DNA from: Saprospiraceae bacterium
GTDB taxonomy: Bacteria > Bacteroidota > Bacteroidia > Chitinophagales > Saprospiraceae
Length of the DNA: 33,818 bases
Direction: 5' to 3'
Assembly (NCBI GenBank): GCA_013140975.1
Contig: JABFRV010000124.1
Coordinates: 1 to 33,818, forward strand
Shown: in pieces, positions 16,529 through 23,290 of the stretch
How the letters are laid out: each line of letters opens with the position of its first letter
Position numbering within the stretch: position 1 is the stretch's first letter
The notes under the pieces: model-generated
The model's database searches: none
What the model saw: only the letters and a program-made list of their open reading frames with translations
What the model was told of the DNA's origin: nothing
Program-made: the position numbers and the translations under genes

Positions 16529-18007
16529 ATGATTGCCCCAGTCCTTCAAAAAGCTTTTCCTTCTTGGGTTCTGATTAGCATAGTTGCAATACTAGGTTTA
16601 CGTATTGTATTTGTATTCCTTATGGGCTTGATGCCTCAAGATGCTTATTACTATCTGTATAGCGAAAATCTAGACTTATCGTACTTCGATCATCCACCAA
16701 TGATCGCCTATTTTCTTGCGGCAACAACCCGTATTTTTGGCAAACACGAATGGGTTATTAAGCTGACAGACCTGGCAACTACCCTTTTAACCCTTTATTG
16801 TTTTTATTTATTAAGTCAGAATTTTCTATCTAAAAAAAGATCACTATATGCTTTAATACTTTTAGGGTCAACATTAATGATGAGTATTCTCTCCTTAATA
16901 ACAACACCGGATGTTCCATTAATGCTGCTTTGGATTAGCAGTATATTCTTACTCTATAAAGCCATTTTTCACAACCAAAAAATGTACTGGATCTTGTCCG
17001 GAATTACAATGGGATTTGCAATGAACAGCAAGTACACTGCTATTGCGTTACCATTAGGCCTGTTATTATTTCTTCTTCTATCTAATTCGAAAAGAAGGCT
17101 ACTGTTTAGTATCTGGCCCTGGCTTTGCATTCTATTTTGTATAATAGCATTCTTACCTGTCGTGATTTGGAATTACCAACATGATTTTGTATCCTTTCGC
17201 TTTCAATCCAGTTCAAGAATTGACAATTTTGAAGGACAAAAAATCCATATAAAATATCTATTGGGAACTGTAGGACATCAGGCTGCAATTCTGTTACCCA
17301 TTTTCTTATTTGCATTATTCTACTTTATCTACAAATATCTTAGAAAATACAAACTGCAGTTCTTCAAAATTTCAGATTCAAATCTATTTTTATTATCCTT
17401 CTTCATACCCATATTTATTGGGTTCTTTTCTATTTCACTTTTATATTGGGTGAAAATCAATTGGATGATGCCTGCATACTTAACAGGCAGTATTTGGTTA
17501 TGCAAATATTTAAGCTTTAAGTGGATAAGGATTAACCTGATATTCTCAATCATTTTCCATCTATTGTTTGCTATAGAAATATTATTCTATCCTGTTCCTG
17601 TTAAATCAGATGACACATGGATGGGATGGAAGGAACTCTCAACAGAAGTTAAATCCATTAAGAATGAATTTCCGAATTCTTTTATCTTTTCAGCTGACGA
17701 TTACAAGACTTCTGCAGTTTTACATTTTTATCTACATGATAAAATATATGGCAAGAACATAATTGGTCAGCCTGCTTTACAATTTGATATTCTGGATAAA
17801 AGTCTTCTACACCTTAAAAACAAAGATGCCCTATTCATTGATTCAGATCCTCAATTAAAATCTCCGGAAATAGTAAACCCACCTGAAAAATTACTACCCT
17901 ATTTTGACTCAGTTAGCTTTTACAAAAAAATAGAAATCAAGAATAATGACAAGGTCGTGAGGAAATTTAATGTGTTTTATTGCAAGAATTATGTCCCTCA
18001 TGATTAA
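16529..18007 (+). CDS. GT39-like membrane glycosyltransferase (PMT_2 family)
   Basis: 492-residue GT-C fold enzyme with about ten helices, resembling dolichyl-phosphate-mannose-protein mannosyltransferase/ArnT-type proteins that use a polyprenyl-phosphate sugar on the outer face of the inner membrane. Key sites: PQDAYYYLYS (Asp38 in the first external loop), YFDHPPMIAYF (52-62, the FDHPP motif of the PMT_2 family) and a soluble C-terminal part (about 365-492). No adjacent partner indicates the acceptor; lipid A, O-antigen or protein are all possible. It appears to be a single-gene unit, followed by about 430 bp without an intact gene. Confidence 0.85.
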   Translation: MIAPVLQKAFPSWVLISIVAILGLRIVFVFLMGLMPQDAYYYLYSENLDLSYFDHPPMIAYFLAATTRIFGKHEWVIKLTDLATTLLTLYCFYLLSQNFLSKKRSLYALILLGSTLMMSILSLITTPDVPLMLLWISSIFLLYKAIFHNQKMYWILSGITMGFAMNSKYTAIALPLGLLLFLLLSNSKRRLLFSIWPWLCILFCIIAFLPVVIWNYQHDFVSFRFQSSSRIDNFEGQKIHIKYLLGTVGHQAAILLPIFLFALFYFIYKYLRKYKLQFFKISDSNLFLLSFFIPIFIGFFSISLLYWVKINWMMPAYLTGSIWLCKYLSFKWIRINLIFSIIFHLLFAIEILFYPVPVKSDDTWMGWKELSTEVKSIKNEFPNSFIFSADDYKTSAVLHFYLHDKIYGKNIIGQPALQFDILDKSLLHLKNKDALFIDSDPQLKSPEIVNPPEKLLPYFDSVSFYKKIEIKNNDKVVRKFNVFYCKNYVPHD

Positions 18008-18083
18008 TCACTAATACTTAGTTTCAGACTGTGAGTAAATAAAAAAGTATTAAATTATCAAAAGAACTTGAAAAATAGTTGGT

Positions 18084-18091
18084 ATATTTGA
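18084..18091 (+). promoter_or_regulatory. Orphan -7 box TATATTTG
   Basis: TATATTTG matches TAnnTTTG in the gap after the glycosyltransferase. It lies 80 bp before the small broken reading frame at 18172 and may be the surviving promoter of that decayed gene. Confidence 0.35.
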
Positions 18092-18171
18092 ATCTAATTC
18101 CGATTTACTAGGATTTACATTAAACTGATATTTATGCTTTGCATAAGAACTTTGATATTACAAGGATATGC

Positions 18172-18300
18172 ATGACAACCGATCAAATATTCAAATGGGG
18201 ATACAATAACCCAAAAAAGATATTTCAAATAGATGGAATTGGTGCAATTTTATCAGTTAAATCTTATCACAAATCCAATAGGTATAATAATAAAATTTAG
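18172..18300 (+). pseudogene. Possible N-terminal remnant of a membrane protein gene (42 codons)
   Basis: ATG at 18172 opens 42 codons beginning MTTDQIFKWGYNNPKK followed by IFQIDGIGAILS. The phrase resembles N-P-K-K-L-F-x-I-D-G-L-G-A-L-L-S, which I associate with the start of small Bacteroidota membrane proteins of about 150 residues; I recall this pattern from memory and could not search it. After it the frame turns polar (K-S-Y-H-K-S-N-R-Y) and stops at 18300, where a membrane helix would be expected. None of the three forward frames clearly resumes the protein, so this looks like a truncated remnant. It could instead be a genuine small protein. Confidence 0.35.
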
Positions 18301-18349
18301 AAAGTCCCTAATTGCAAAAAACATTGAATTAGCAATAATCTAAACTAAA

Positions 18350-18449
18350 ATGCAAACTATTACTACTTTTGTCTTTCACAAACAGTGCGCAATTCATAAT
18401 TCTAGAAGGTGAAAGCCTAAATAATTCCCTTACATACGATGATATATAG
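18350..18449 (+). pseudogene. Possible fossil of a secreted-protein gene (frameshifted signal peptide)
   Basis: ATG at 18350 followed by an extra C (18353) gives a short meaningless frame. Without that base the reading is M-K-L-L-L-L-L-S-F-T-N-S-A-Q, a typical Bacteroidota signal peptide ending in A-Q, then F-I-I-L-E-G-E-S-L-N-N-S-L-T-Y-D-D-I and TAG at 18447-18449. The stop overlaps the start of the next gene (ATG at 18439). This reads as the first 30 or so codons of a secreted protein, broken at codon 2 and truncated. Chance cannot be excluded over so short a span. Confidence 0.35.
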
Positions 18450-18948
18450 AGCTATAATAATTTTTGCATTTGCTTCTTTACTCTCATGCTCGGTTAATAA
18501 AAAACCAGAACAGAAGTATCTGAGATGGGTTGGGGATATAGAGCATGATTCTTCTGTTGATGGAAATGATTTTAAATTATGCAATACAGAAAATGACGTC
18601 CGGCAATACTTTAATATGTATAAAGGGCTTCAGATTGAAGGTGAGAAAAAAATGATTTTGAAACATTTTATTGAAAATTATCAGCCTGTTAAAACCAAGG
18701 AATCCGGCTGGATAAGAGTGCGGTTCATTGTCAACTGCAAAGGCGAAACAGGAAGATTCAGAATGATAGAATCTGATGAAAATTACCAGGAAAGGACTTT
18801 TGACTCAAAAATTTCGAAACAAATATTTCAATTAACAAAATCACTTCAAGGCTGGAAACCACAAAAGGATGATGGTAAGTCTGTTGATTACTACCAGTAT
18901 CTGGTATTTAAAATTAGTAATGGAAATATTGAAAAAATAATGCCATGA
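18439..18948 (+). CDS. Lipoprotein with TonB C-terminal-like domain
   Basis: 169 residues. The lipoprotein signal ends in LLSC (Cys17). The C-terminal half has a TonB-C-like pattern: SGWIRVRFIVNCKGETGRFR (about 94-113), then E-R-T-F-D-S-K-I-S-K-Q-I-F-Q-L and L-Q-G-W-K-P-Q-K-D-D-G-K-S-V-D-Y-Y-Q-Y-L-V-F-K-I, the beta-helix-beta-beta order of the TonB C-terminal fold. A lipid-anchored form lacks the inner-membrane helix of a true TonB, so energy transduction is unlikely; a binding role is more plausible. It overlaps the next gene by 4 bp (ATGA). Confidence 0.65.
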   Translation: MIYRAIIIFAFASLLSCSVNKKPEQKYLRWVGDIEHDSSVDGNDFKLCNTENDVRQYFNMYKGLQIEGEKKMILKHFIENYQPVKTKESGWIRVRFIVNCKGETGRFRMIESDENYQERTFDSKISKQIFQLTKSLQGWKPQKDDGKSVDYYQYLVFKISNGNIEKIMP

Positions 18949-19799
18949 AGTTAATACTACCTCTCTCAATAATACTCTCGTTGCATTTATCAACTGCATT
19001 GTTTGGACAACCGAACTGTAATTGGTTTAAATATCAGGGAGATATGAAAAAATATGAGGCATGCTTAGCCTCAGAAAAATGTGCGGGACATTATCAATTC
19101 AGCAAAGAGTACCAATTGGCCTTGGATAATGCAATTGACATTGATTCTTCATTTGCATATGCTTACAGAGCTAAATCAACGGCATATTTAAAAAGTGGTG
19201 ACTTTATTAGCTGGAAGAGATTAATGGATACCGCAGTAAAATATAATGCTAGTGATAATTTAGATTATCGAGGTTGGTGCAGATTTCAGTTTTTTAGAGA
19301 CTATCAAGGAGCCATTGACGATATATTATTATTAAAAAAGCTTACTAATAATCGTATTGGCTACTCCATAAATAGCGATTACCATTTAGATATAGCTTTA
19401 TCCCTTTGTTACAAATCGATTGGTCAACCAGAAAAGGCCATTGAAATTTTTCTTGAAAAAATGTCAGACTCAACATACAGTCCAGGACTGTTCGACTTTA
19501 TACACTTGGGTGTATTGTATTTGGAAATCGGAGATTATAAAAAGGCAATTGAGTATTTGAATATCCAGGAAAGTACAAACGACTTAGCAGAAAACAGATT
19601 TTACAAAGCAATTACATACAGGCATTTAAAGGATAAAGAGAATTGGGAGTTAAATTTAAACAAATCAAAAGCATATTATAAGTCCAATAAAAAGATGTTT
19701 GACCCATACACAGAACAAATTGATAAAATATATTTAGAAGACATCTTAGAAGAAGAAAAGAGTGGATTACAACAGCCATTTGGCGGTAAAGGGAAATAA
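18945..19799 (+). CDS. Secreted TPR-repeat protein
   Basis: 284 residues with a signal peptide (about 1-22, ending F-G-Q) and then C-N-W-F-K-Y-Q-G-D. Tetratricopeptide-like helical pairs follow: A-Y-A-Y-R-A-K-S-T-A-Y-L-K-S-G-D-F (about 66-82), Y-R-G-W-C-R-F-Q-F-F-R-D-Y-Q-G-A-I-D-D (about 108-126), A-L-S-L-C-Y-K-S-I-G-Q-P-E-K-A-I-E (about 151-167) and H-L-G-V-L-Y-L-E-I-G-D-Y-K-K-A-I-E-Y-L. It is probably a periplasmic or outer-membrane scaffold. The ATGA overlap with the TonB-C-like lipoprotein suggests the two products act together. Confidence 0.7.
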   Translation: MKLILPLSIILSLHLSTALFGQPNCNWFKYQGDMKKYEACLASEKCAGHYQFSKEYQLALDNAIDIDSSFAYAYRAKSTAYLKSGDFISWKRLMDTAVKYNASDNLDYRGWCRFQFFRDYQGAIDDILLLKKLTNNRIGYSINSDYHLDIALSLCYKSIGQPEKAIEIFLEKMSDSTYSPGLFDFIHLGVLYLEIGDYKKAIEYLNIQESTNDLAENRFYKAITYRHLKDKENWELNLNKSKAYYKSNKKMFDPYTEQIDKIYLEDILEEEKSGLQQPFGGKGK

Positions 19800-19866
19800 T
19801 GTTTATATGTAAGAGCGGTTACTCTATTCGTAAAAGCAAACCTCGACAGAGGCTAAATTATGTTTA

Positions 19867-19882
19867 TGTAACAAAAGTGACG
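19867..19882 (+). promoter_or_regulatory. Putative CRP/FNR-type operator TGTAACAAAAGTGACG before the TSUP gene
   Basis: A 16-bp imperfect palindrome (TGTAAC, 4-bp spacer, GTGACG) centred at 19874.5, exactly 29.5 bp before the first base of the TAGTTTTG -7 box. The same arrangement and nearly the same sequence recur before the dioxygenase-rhodanese gene at 20739-20754. That position corresponds to about -41.5, as in class II CRP/FNR-activated promoters. Confidence 0.5.
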
Positions 19883-19903
19883 CTAAAGACTTGAGAGTTG
19901 GTG

Positions 19904-19911
19904 TAGTTTTG
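19904..19911 (+). promoter_or_regulatory. -7 box TAGTTTTG of the TSUP gene
   Basis: TAGTTTTG matches TAnnTTTG, ends 19 nt before the TSUP ATG and has no recognisable -33 box, consistent with dependence on an activator bound at the upstream TGTAAC element. Confidence 0.55.
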
Positions 19912-19930
19912 CCGGATCAATCCTAAAATA

Positions 19931-20728
19931 ATGGATATAGTTGGATATATAGCCTCAATTTTTATAGGTATTTCATTAGGACTCATCGGTGGAGGCGGAA
20001 GTATTCTGACCGTTCCTGTGTTAGTTTACTTATTCAGTGTAGATGCCGTTTTAGCTACTGCCTATTCCCTATTTATAGTAGGTTCAACAAGCCTAATTGG
20101 TTCTTTTTCTTATTTCGTAAAAGGATTGGTCAATATCAAGACGGCGATCGTCTTTGGTATTCCTTCAATTATTGCAGTTTTTCTTACAAGAGCCTATATC
20201 GTCCCGGCTATTCCACAAGAAATTTTTAGCATCGATAGCTTTACAGTTACGAAAAGCATTCTATTGATGTTACTTTTTGCCGTACTGATGATTTCCGCTT
20301 CATACAGTATGATTAAAAAAGATAAACCAACAGCTAATGACACCACACAAAAACAACAGTTCAACTACCCTGTAATTCTTATTGAAGGAGCAGTCGTAGG
20401 AATATTAACAGGACTTGTAGGCGCCGGTGGTGGCTTCTTAATCATTCCTGCATTGGTTGTGTTGAGCAAGTTACCAATGAAAGAAGCGGTAGGAACTTCG
20501 TTAGTAATAATAGCTGCAAAGTCATTGATAGGTTTCTTTGGAGAAAGTGGAGAAACTATGATCGATTATATATTCCTCGCGAAAGTAACCGCATTTGCGA
20601 TTGCCGGAATTTTTATAGGAATGGCGCTTTCTAAAAGAATTGACGGGTCAAAACTTAAACCAGCATTTGGTTGGTTTGTTCTAATAATGGGTATTTACAT
20701 TATCATCAAAGAAACTTTATTAAAATAA
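19931..20728 (+). CDS. TSUP (TauE/SafE) family transporter
   Basis: 265-residue polytopic protein of the sulfite exporter TauE/SafE family, which moves small sulfur oxyanions or organosulfonates across the inner membrane. Two homologous halves are visible, each with a glycine-rich helix: GISLGLIGGGGSILTVP (18-34) and GILTGLVGAGGGFLIIPALV (about 157-176). About eight helices in all. Immediately downstream is a persulfide dioxygenase-rhodanese fusion whose product is sulfite, so export of sulfite or thiosulfate is the likely job here. ATG at 19931 with its own promoter. Confidence 0.85.
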   Translation: MDIVGYIASIFIGISLGLIGGGGSILTVPVLVYLFSVDAVLATAYSLFIVGSTSLIGSFSYFVKGLVNIKTAIVFGIPSIIAVFLTRAYIVPAIPQEIFSIDSFTVTKSILLMLLFAVLMISASYSMIKKDKPTANDTTQKQQFNYPVILIEGAVVGILTGLVGAGGGFLIIPALVVLSKLPMKEAVGTSLVIIAAKSLIGFFGESGETMIDYIFLAKVTAFAIAGIFIGMALSKRIDGSKLKPAFGWFVLIMGIYIIIKETLLK

Positions 20729-20738
20729 TTTTCACTTG

Positions 20739-20754
20739 TGTAACCAATGTAACC
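20739..20754 (+). promoter_or_regulatory. Putative CRP/FNR-type operator TGTAACCAATGTAACC before the dioxygenase gene
   Basis: TGTAACCAATGTAACC is centred at 20746.5, 29.5 bp before the first base of the TAATTTTG -7 box. It shares the pattern TGTAACnAAnGTnACnnTA with the element before the TSUP gene (14 of 19 positions). It is enclosed by an 8-bp perfect inverted repeat, CTTGTGTA (20735-20742) and TACACAAG (20756-20763), with arm centres 21 bp apart. A second dyad in the same place makes the exact binding unit uncertain. Confidence 0.5.
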
Positions 20755-20775
20755 GTACACAAGAAAAGGGGTTCG

Positions 20776-20783
20776 TAATTTTG
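20776..20783 (+). promoter_or_regulatory. -7 box TAATTTTG of the dioxygenase-rhodanese unit
   Basis: TAATTTTG matches TAnnTTTG and lies 30 nt before the ATG at 20814. No -33 box is seen; the TGTAAC element takes that place. Confidence 0.55.
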
Positions 20784-20813
20784 CATCATCAATAAAAATA
20801 TAACTAAAATACA

Positions 20814-22226
20814 ATGAAAGTAGAGCAAATTTATACAGGTTGTTTGGCACAAGGTGCTTATTATATCACTTCGAATGGCGAAGCCGCTATTATTGATCCT
20901 TTGCGTGAGACACAACCTTATTTAGATCGTTTGGAAAAAGACGGAGTCAAACTAATGTACATTTTTGAAACACACTTCCATGCTGACTTTGTTAGCGGAC
21001 ATTTGGATTTGAGAAAAAAAACCAATGCACATATAGTTTATGGTCCAACTGCAAATCCGGAATTTGATTCTATTGTGGCTGAAGATAATCAGGTGTTTGA
21101 AATAGGCAATGTAAAAATCAAGGTATTACATACACCCGGTCATACGATGGAAAGCTCTTGCTATCTGTTGATGGACGAGACAGGTAAAGAAACTGCTTTA
21201 TTCAGTGGAGATACCTTGTTTTTAGGTGATGTAGGAAGGCCTGATTTAGCACAAAAAGCAGCGAACTTAACACAGGAGCAACTGGCAGGCTTGCTTTATG
21301 AAAGTCTATACAACAAGATATTACCTTTATCCAATGATATAACTGTCTACCCTGCACACGGAGCAGGTTCGGCTTGCGGAAAAAATATGATGAAAGAAAC
21401 GGTTGACTCATTAGGCAATCAAAAAAAGATGAACTATGCTTTAAATCAGCCGAGCAAAGAAGATTTTATCATAGCTGTAACAGATGGTTTACTTCCCCCA
21501 CCCGCTTACTTCGGAATGAACGTAGCAATGAACAAAAAAGGCTACGACACTTTTGATGAAGTTTTAAAACACGGAATGAGAGAACTTTCGGTAGAAGAAT
21601 TTGAAGTAGCAGCCGAAACCACAGATGCATTGATTTTAGATACACGAGCAGATAAAGAATTTGGATTAGGTTTCATTCCGCAATCTATCAATATCGGTTT
21701 AAGTGGTGATTTTGCTCCTTGGGTCGGAGCTTTGATAGCAAATGTAAAACAACCGATTTTGTTGGTTGCAGACAAAGGCAAAGAACAAGAAGCAATTACG
21801 CGCTTAAGTCGTGTAGGTTTTGACAACGTCTTGGGACATCTTAAAAACGGCTTTGAATCGTGGAAAAATGCCGGCAAGGAAACTGACACTGTAAATCGAA
21901 TTTCAGCTGAACAATTTTCTTCAGAAGTTAAAATTGGCGACCATAAAATTATTGATATTCGAAAAGAAAGTGAATATGCAGCCGAACATATTGATGAATC
22001 ATACAGTAAGCCATTATCATACATCAACGATTGGGTCAAGGATATCAACCCAAAGGAACATTTTTACATGCATTGTGCGGGTGGCTACCGCAGCATGATT
22101 GCGGCAAGCATTCTACAAGCAAGAGGGTACAGAAACTTTACGGAAGTTGAAGGTGGTTTCAATGCCATTTCAAAAACCAATGTACCTAGAACCAATTTCG
22201 TATGTCAAAGCAAAGTATTAAACTAA
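20814..22226 (+). CDS. MBL-fold persulfide dioxygenase fused to two rhodanese domains
   Basis: 470 residues in three parts. Residues 1-205 are an ETHE1-like metallo-beta-lactamase fold: THFHADFVSGH (H54, H56, D58), HTPGH (H106, H110), SGDTLFLGDVGRPDL (D133) and H182. In ETHE1 enzymes the iron is held by two His and one Asp, and glutathione persulfide is oxidised to sulfite. Residues about 255-352 form a rhodanese domain without a catalytic Cys (LLVADKGKE, Asp320 at that place). Residues about 362-460 form a second one with an active loop HCAGGYRS (Cys421). The fusion probably couples persulfide transfer to oxidation in the cytoplasm. Neighbours are a TSUP exporter, another rhodanese and a TPMT-like methyltransferase. 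Confidence 0.88.
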   Translation: MKVEQIYTGCLAQGAYYITSNGEAAIIDPLRETQPYLDRLEKDGVKLMYIFETHFHADFVSGHLDLRKKTNAHIVYGPTANPEFDSIVAEDNQVFEIGNVKIKVLHTPGHTMESSCYLLMDETGKETALFSGDTLFLGDVGRPDLAQKAANLTQEQLAGLLYESLYNKILPLSNDITVYPAHGAGSACGKNMMKETVDSLGNQKKMNYALNQPSKEDFIIAVTDGLLPPPAYFGMNVAMNKKGYDTFDEVLKHGMRELSVEEFEVAAETTDALILDTRADKEFGLGFIPQSINIGLSGDFAPWVGALIANVKQPILLVADKGKEQEAITRLSRVGFDNVLGHLKNGFESWKNAGKETDTVNRISAEQFSSEVKIGDHKIIDIRKESEYAAEHIDESYSKPLSYINDWVKDINPKEHFYMHCAGGYRSMIAASILQARGYRNFTEVEGGFNAISKTNVPRTNFVCQSKVLN

Positions 22227-22573
22227 TTTTATTCACAATAACAATAATAGCAATGTTTGGATTTTTAAAAAATTTGTTCGCACAAACGGACAACAATCAA
22301 TTAAAAGAAGTCGTAAAGAATGGTGCTTTTTTAGTAGATGTTCGGACACCTTTTGAGTTTTCAAGTGGGAGTGCAAAAGGCGCAGTAAACATTCCAGTTG
22401 ATAAAGTGCCGAGTCAATTGGCAAAATTCAAAAACAAGAAAGGCATAGTTGTTTTTTGCAGGAGCGGAAACAGAAGCAGTCAGGCTAAAAGCATACTGGA
22501 ACAAAATGGCTTTCAAAATGTAATCAATGGCGGAACTTGGGAATCTGTAAATCGCATCGTAAATGAGAAATAA
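22202..22573 (+). CDS. Single-domain rhodanese sulfurtransferase, possibly exported
   Basis: 123-residue rhodanese with active loop FCRSGNRSSQA (Cys86) and the fold landmarks FLVDVRTPFEF and GAVNIPVDKV. It moves sulfane sulfur between thiols. The start chosen is ATG at 22202, giving a signal-like N-terminus (1-28, ending N-L-F-A-Q) and a 25-bp overlap with the dioxygenase gene. An ATG at 22253 gives a cytoplasmic form starting M-F-G-F-L-K-N-L-F, a start I associate with homologues, so the location is uncertain. It overlaps the methyltransferase gene by 11 bp, so all three are translationally linked. Confidence 0.85.
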   Translation: MSKQSIKLILFTITIIAMFGFLKNLFAQTDNNQLKEVVKNGAFLVDVRTPFEFSSGSAKGAVNIPVDKVPSQLAKFKNKKGIVVFCRSGNRSSQAKSILEQNGFQNVINGGTWESVNRIVNEK

Positions 22574-23192
22574 AGAAAAGGACATAGAATGCTGTATTAC
22601 ACAATGTGAAAATCCACTTGACCAAAACTATTGGAACGAACGTTGGCAGAAAAATGAAACAGGTTGGGACATAGGCTTAGCTTCTCCAGCCATTACCGAG
22701 TTCATGATACAATACACGAATAAAAATGCAAACATTCTTATTCCGGGCTGTGGCAATGCTTACGAAGCTGAGTTTTTAATTGCAAATGGTTTTAAAAATA
22801 TCACATTGATTGATATTGCACCAAAAGCAGTTGAAGCATTAAAAGAAAAGTTTGCCAATACACCACAGGTTAAAGTGTTATGTGAAGATTTTTTTCAGCA
22901 CAAAGGCAATTACGATTTGATAATTGAACAAACATTTTTTTGTGCAATTCCGCCTGGACGCAGAAAAGAATATGCTGAAAAATCAGCTTCACTTCTGAAT
23001 AAAGACGGTAAAATAATCGGCGTTTTGTTTGACAAACAATTTAACCAATCATTTCCACCTTTTGGTGGTAGTCCATGCGAATACAAACCTATTTTTGAAC
23101 CCCATTACAATATAAAAACCATGGATGAATGCTATAACAGCATTTCTCCTAGAGCAAAATCAGAAGTATTTATCAACTTGATAAAAAAGTAG
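22563..23192 (+). CDS. TPMT-family S-adenosylmethionine methyltransferase
   Basis: 209-residue class I methyltransferase of the thiopurine S-methyltransferase family. YWNERWQKNETGWDIG (23-38) is the family N-terminal signature, ILIPGCGNAYEAEFL (58-72) is the SAM-binding motif I with Asp84 (LIDIAP) as the ribose-binding acid, and E-Q-T-F-F-C-A-I-P-P-G-R-R is the conserved motif after strand 4. Bacterial members methylate selenium, tellurium or thiol compounds. The overlap with a rhodanese gene suggests methylation of sulfide or a small thiol as part of sulfur detoxification; this is inference. ATG at 22563. Confidence 0.82.
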   Translation: MRNKEKDIECCITQCENPLDQNYWNERWQKNETGWDIGLASPAITEFMIQYTNKNANILIPGCGNAYEAEFLIANGFKNITLIDIAPKAVEALKEKFANTPQVKVLCEDFFQHKGNYDLIIEQTFFCAIPPGRRKEYAEKSASLLNKDGKIIGVLFDKQFNQSFPPFGGSPCEYKPIFEPHYNIKTMDECYNSISPRAKSEVFINLIKK

Positions 23193-23245
23193 AACAGACC
23201 AACAGTGCAAGAGAAGAACAGAGAACTCTTCTGAAACATAATAAG

Positions 23246-23276
23246 AAATTGCACAATGGACTGTAAATTGCACAAT
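23246..23276 (+). repeat. Two direct copies of AAATTGCACAAT upstream of the DUF3667 gene
   Basis: The 12-mer AAATTGCACAAT occurs at 23246-23257 and 23265-23276 (start to start 19 bp), the second copy ending 14 bp before the ATG at 23291. It may be a regulator binding pair or a small duplication. Confidence 0.6.
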
Positions 23277-23290
23277 ATTTGACAAAGAAT

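Noticed and set aside
21542-22048. 168-codon open frame antisense to the dioxygenase-rhodanese gene
   Set aside because: It is a shadow of a well-supported gene, with low-complexity Ser-rich content and no family resemblance.
23212-23237. Possible hairpin (AGAG-AA-CTCT) after the methyltransferase stop
   Set aside because: The stem is four base pairs with a two-base loop and no T-run follows, so a terminator call is not supported.
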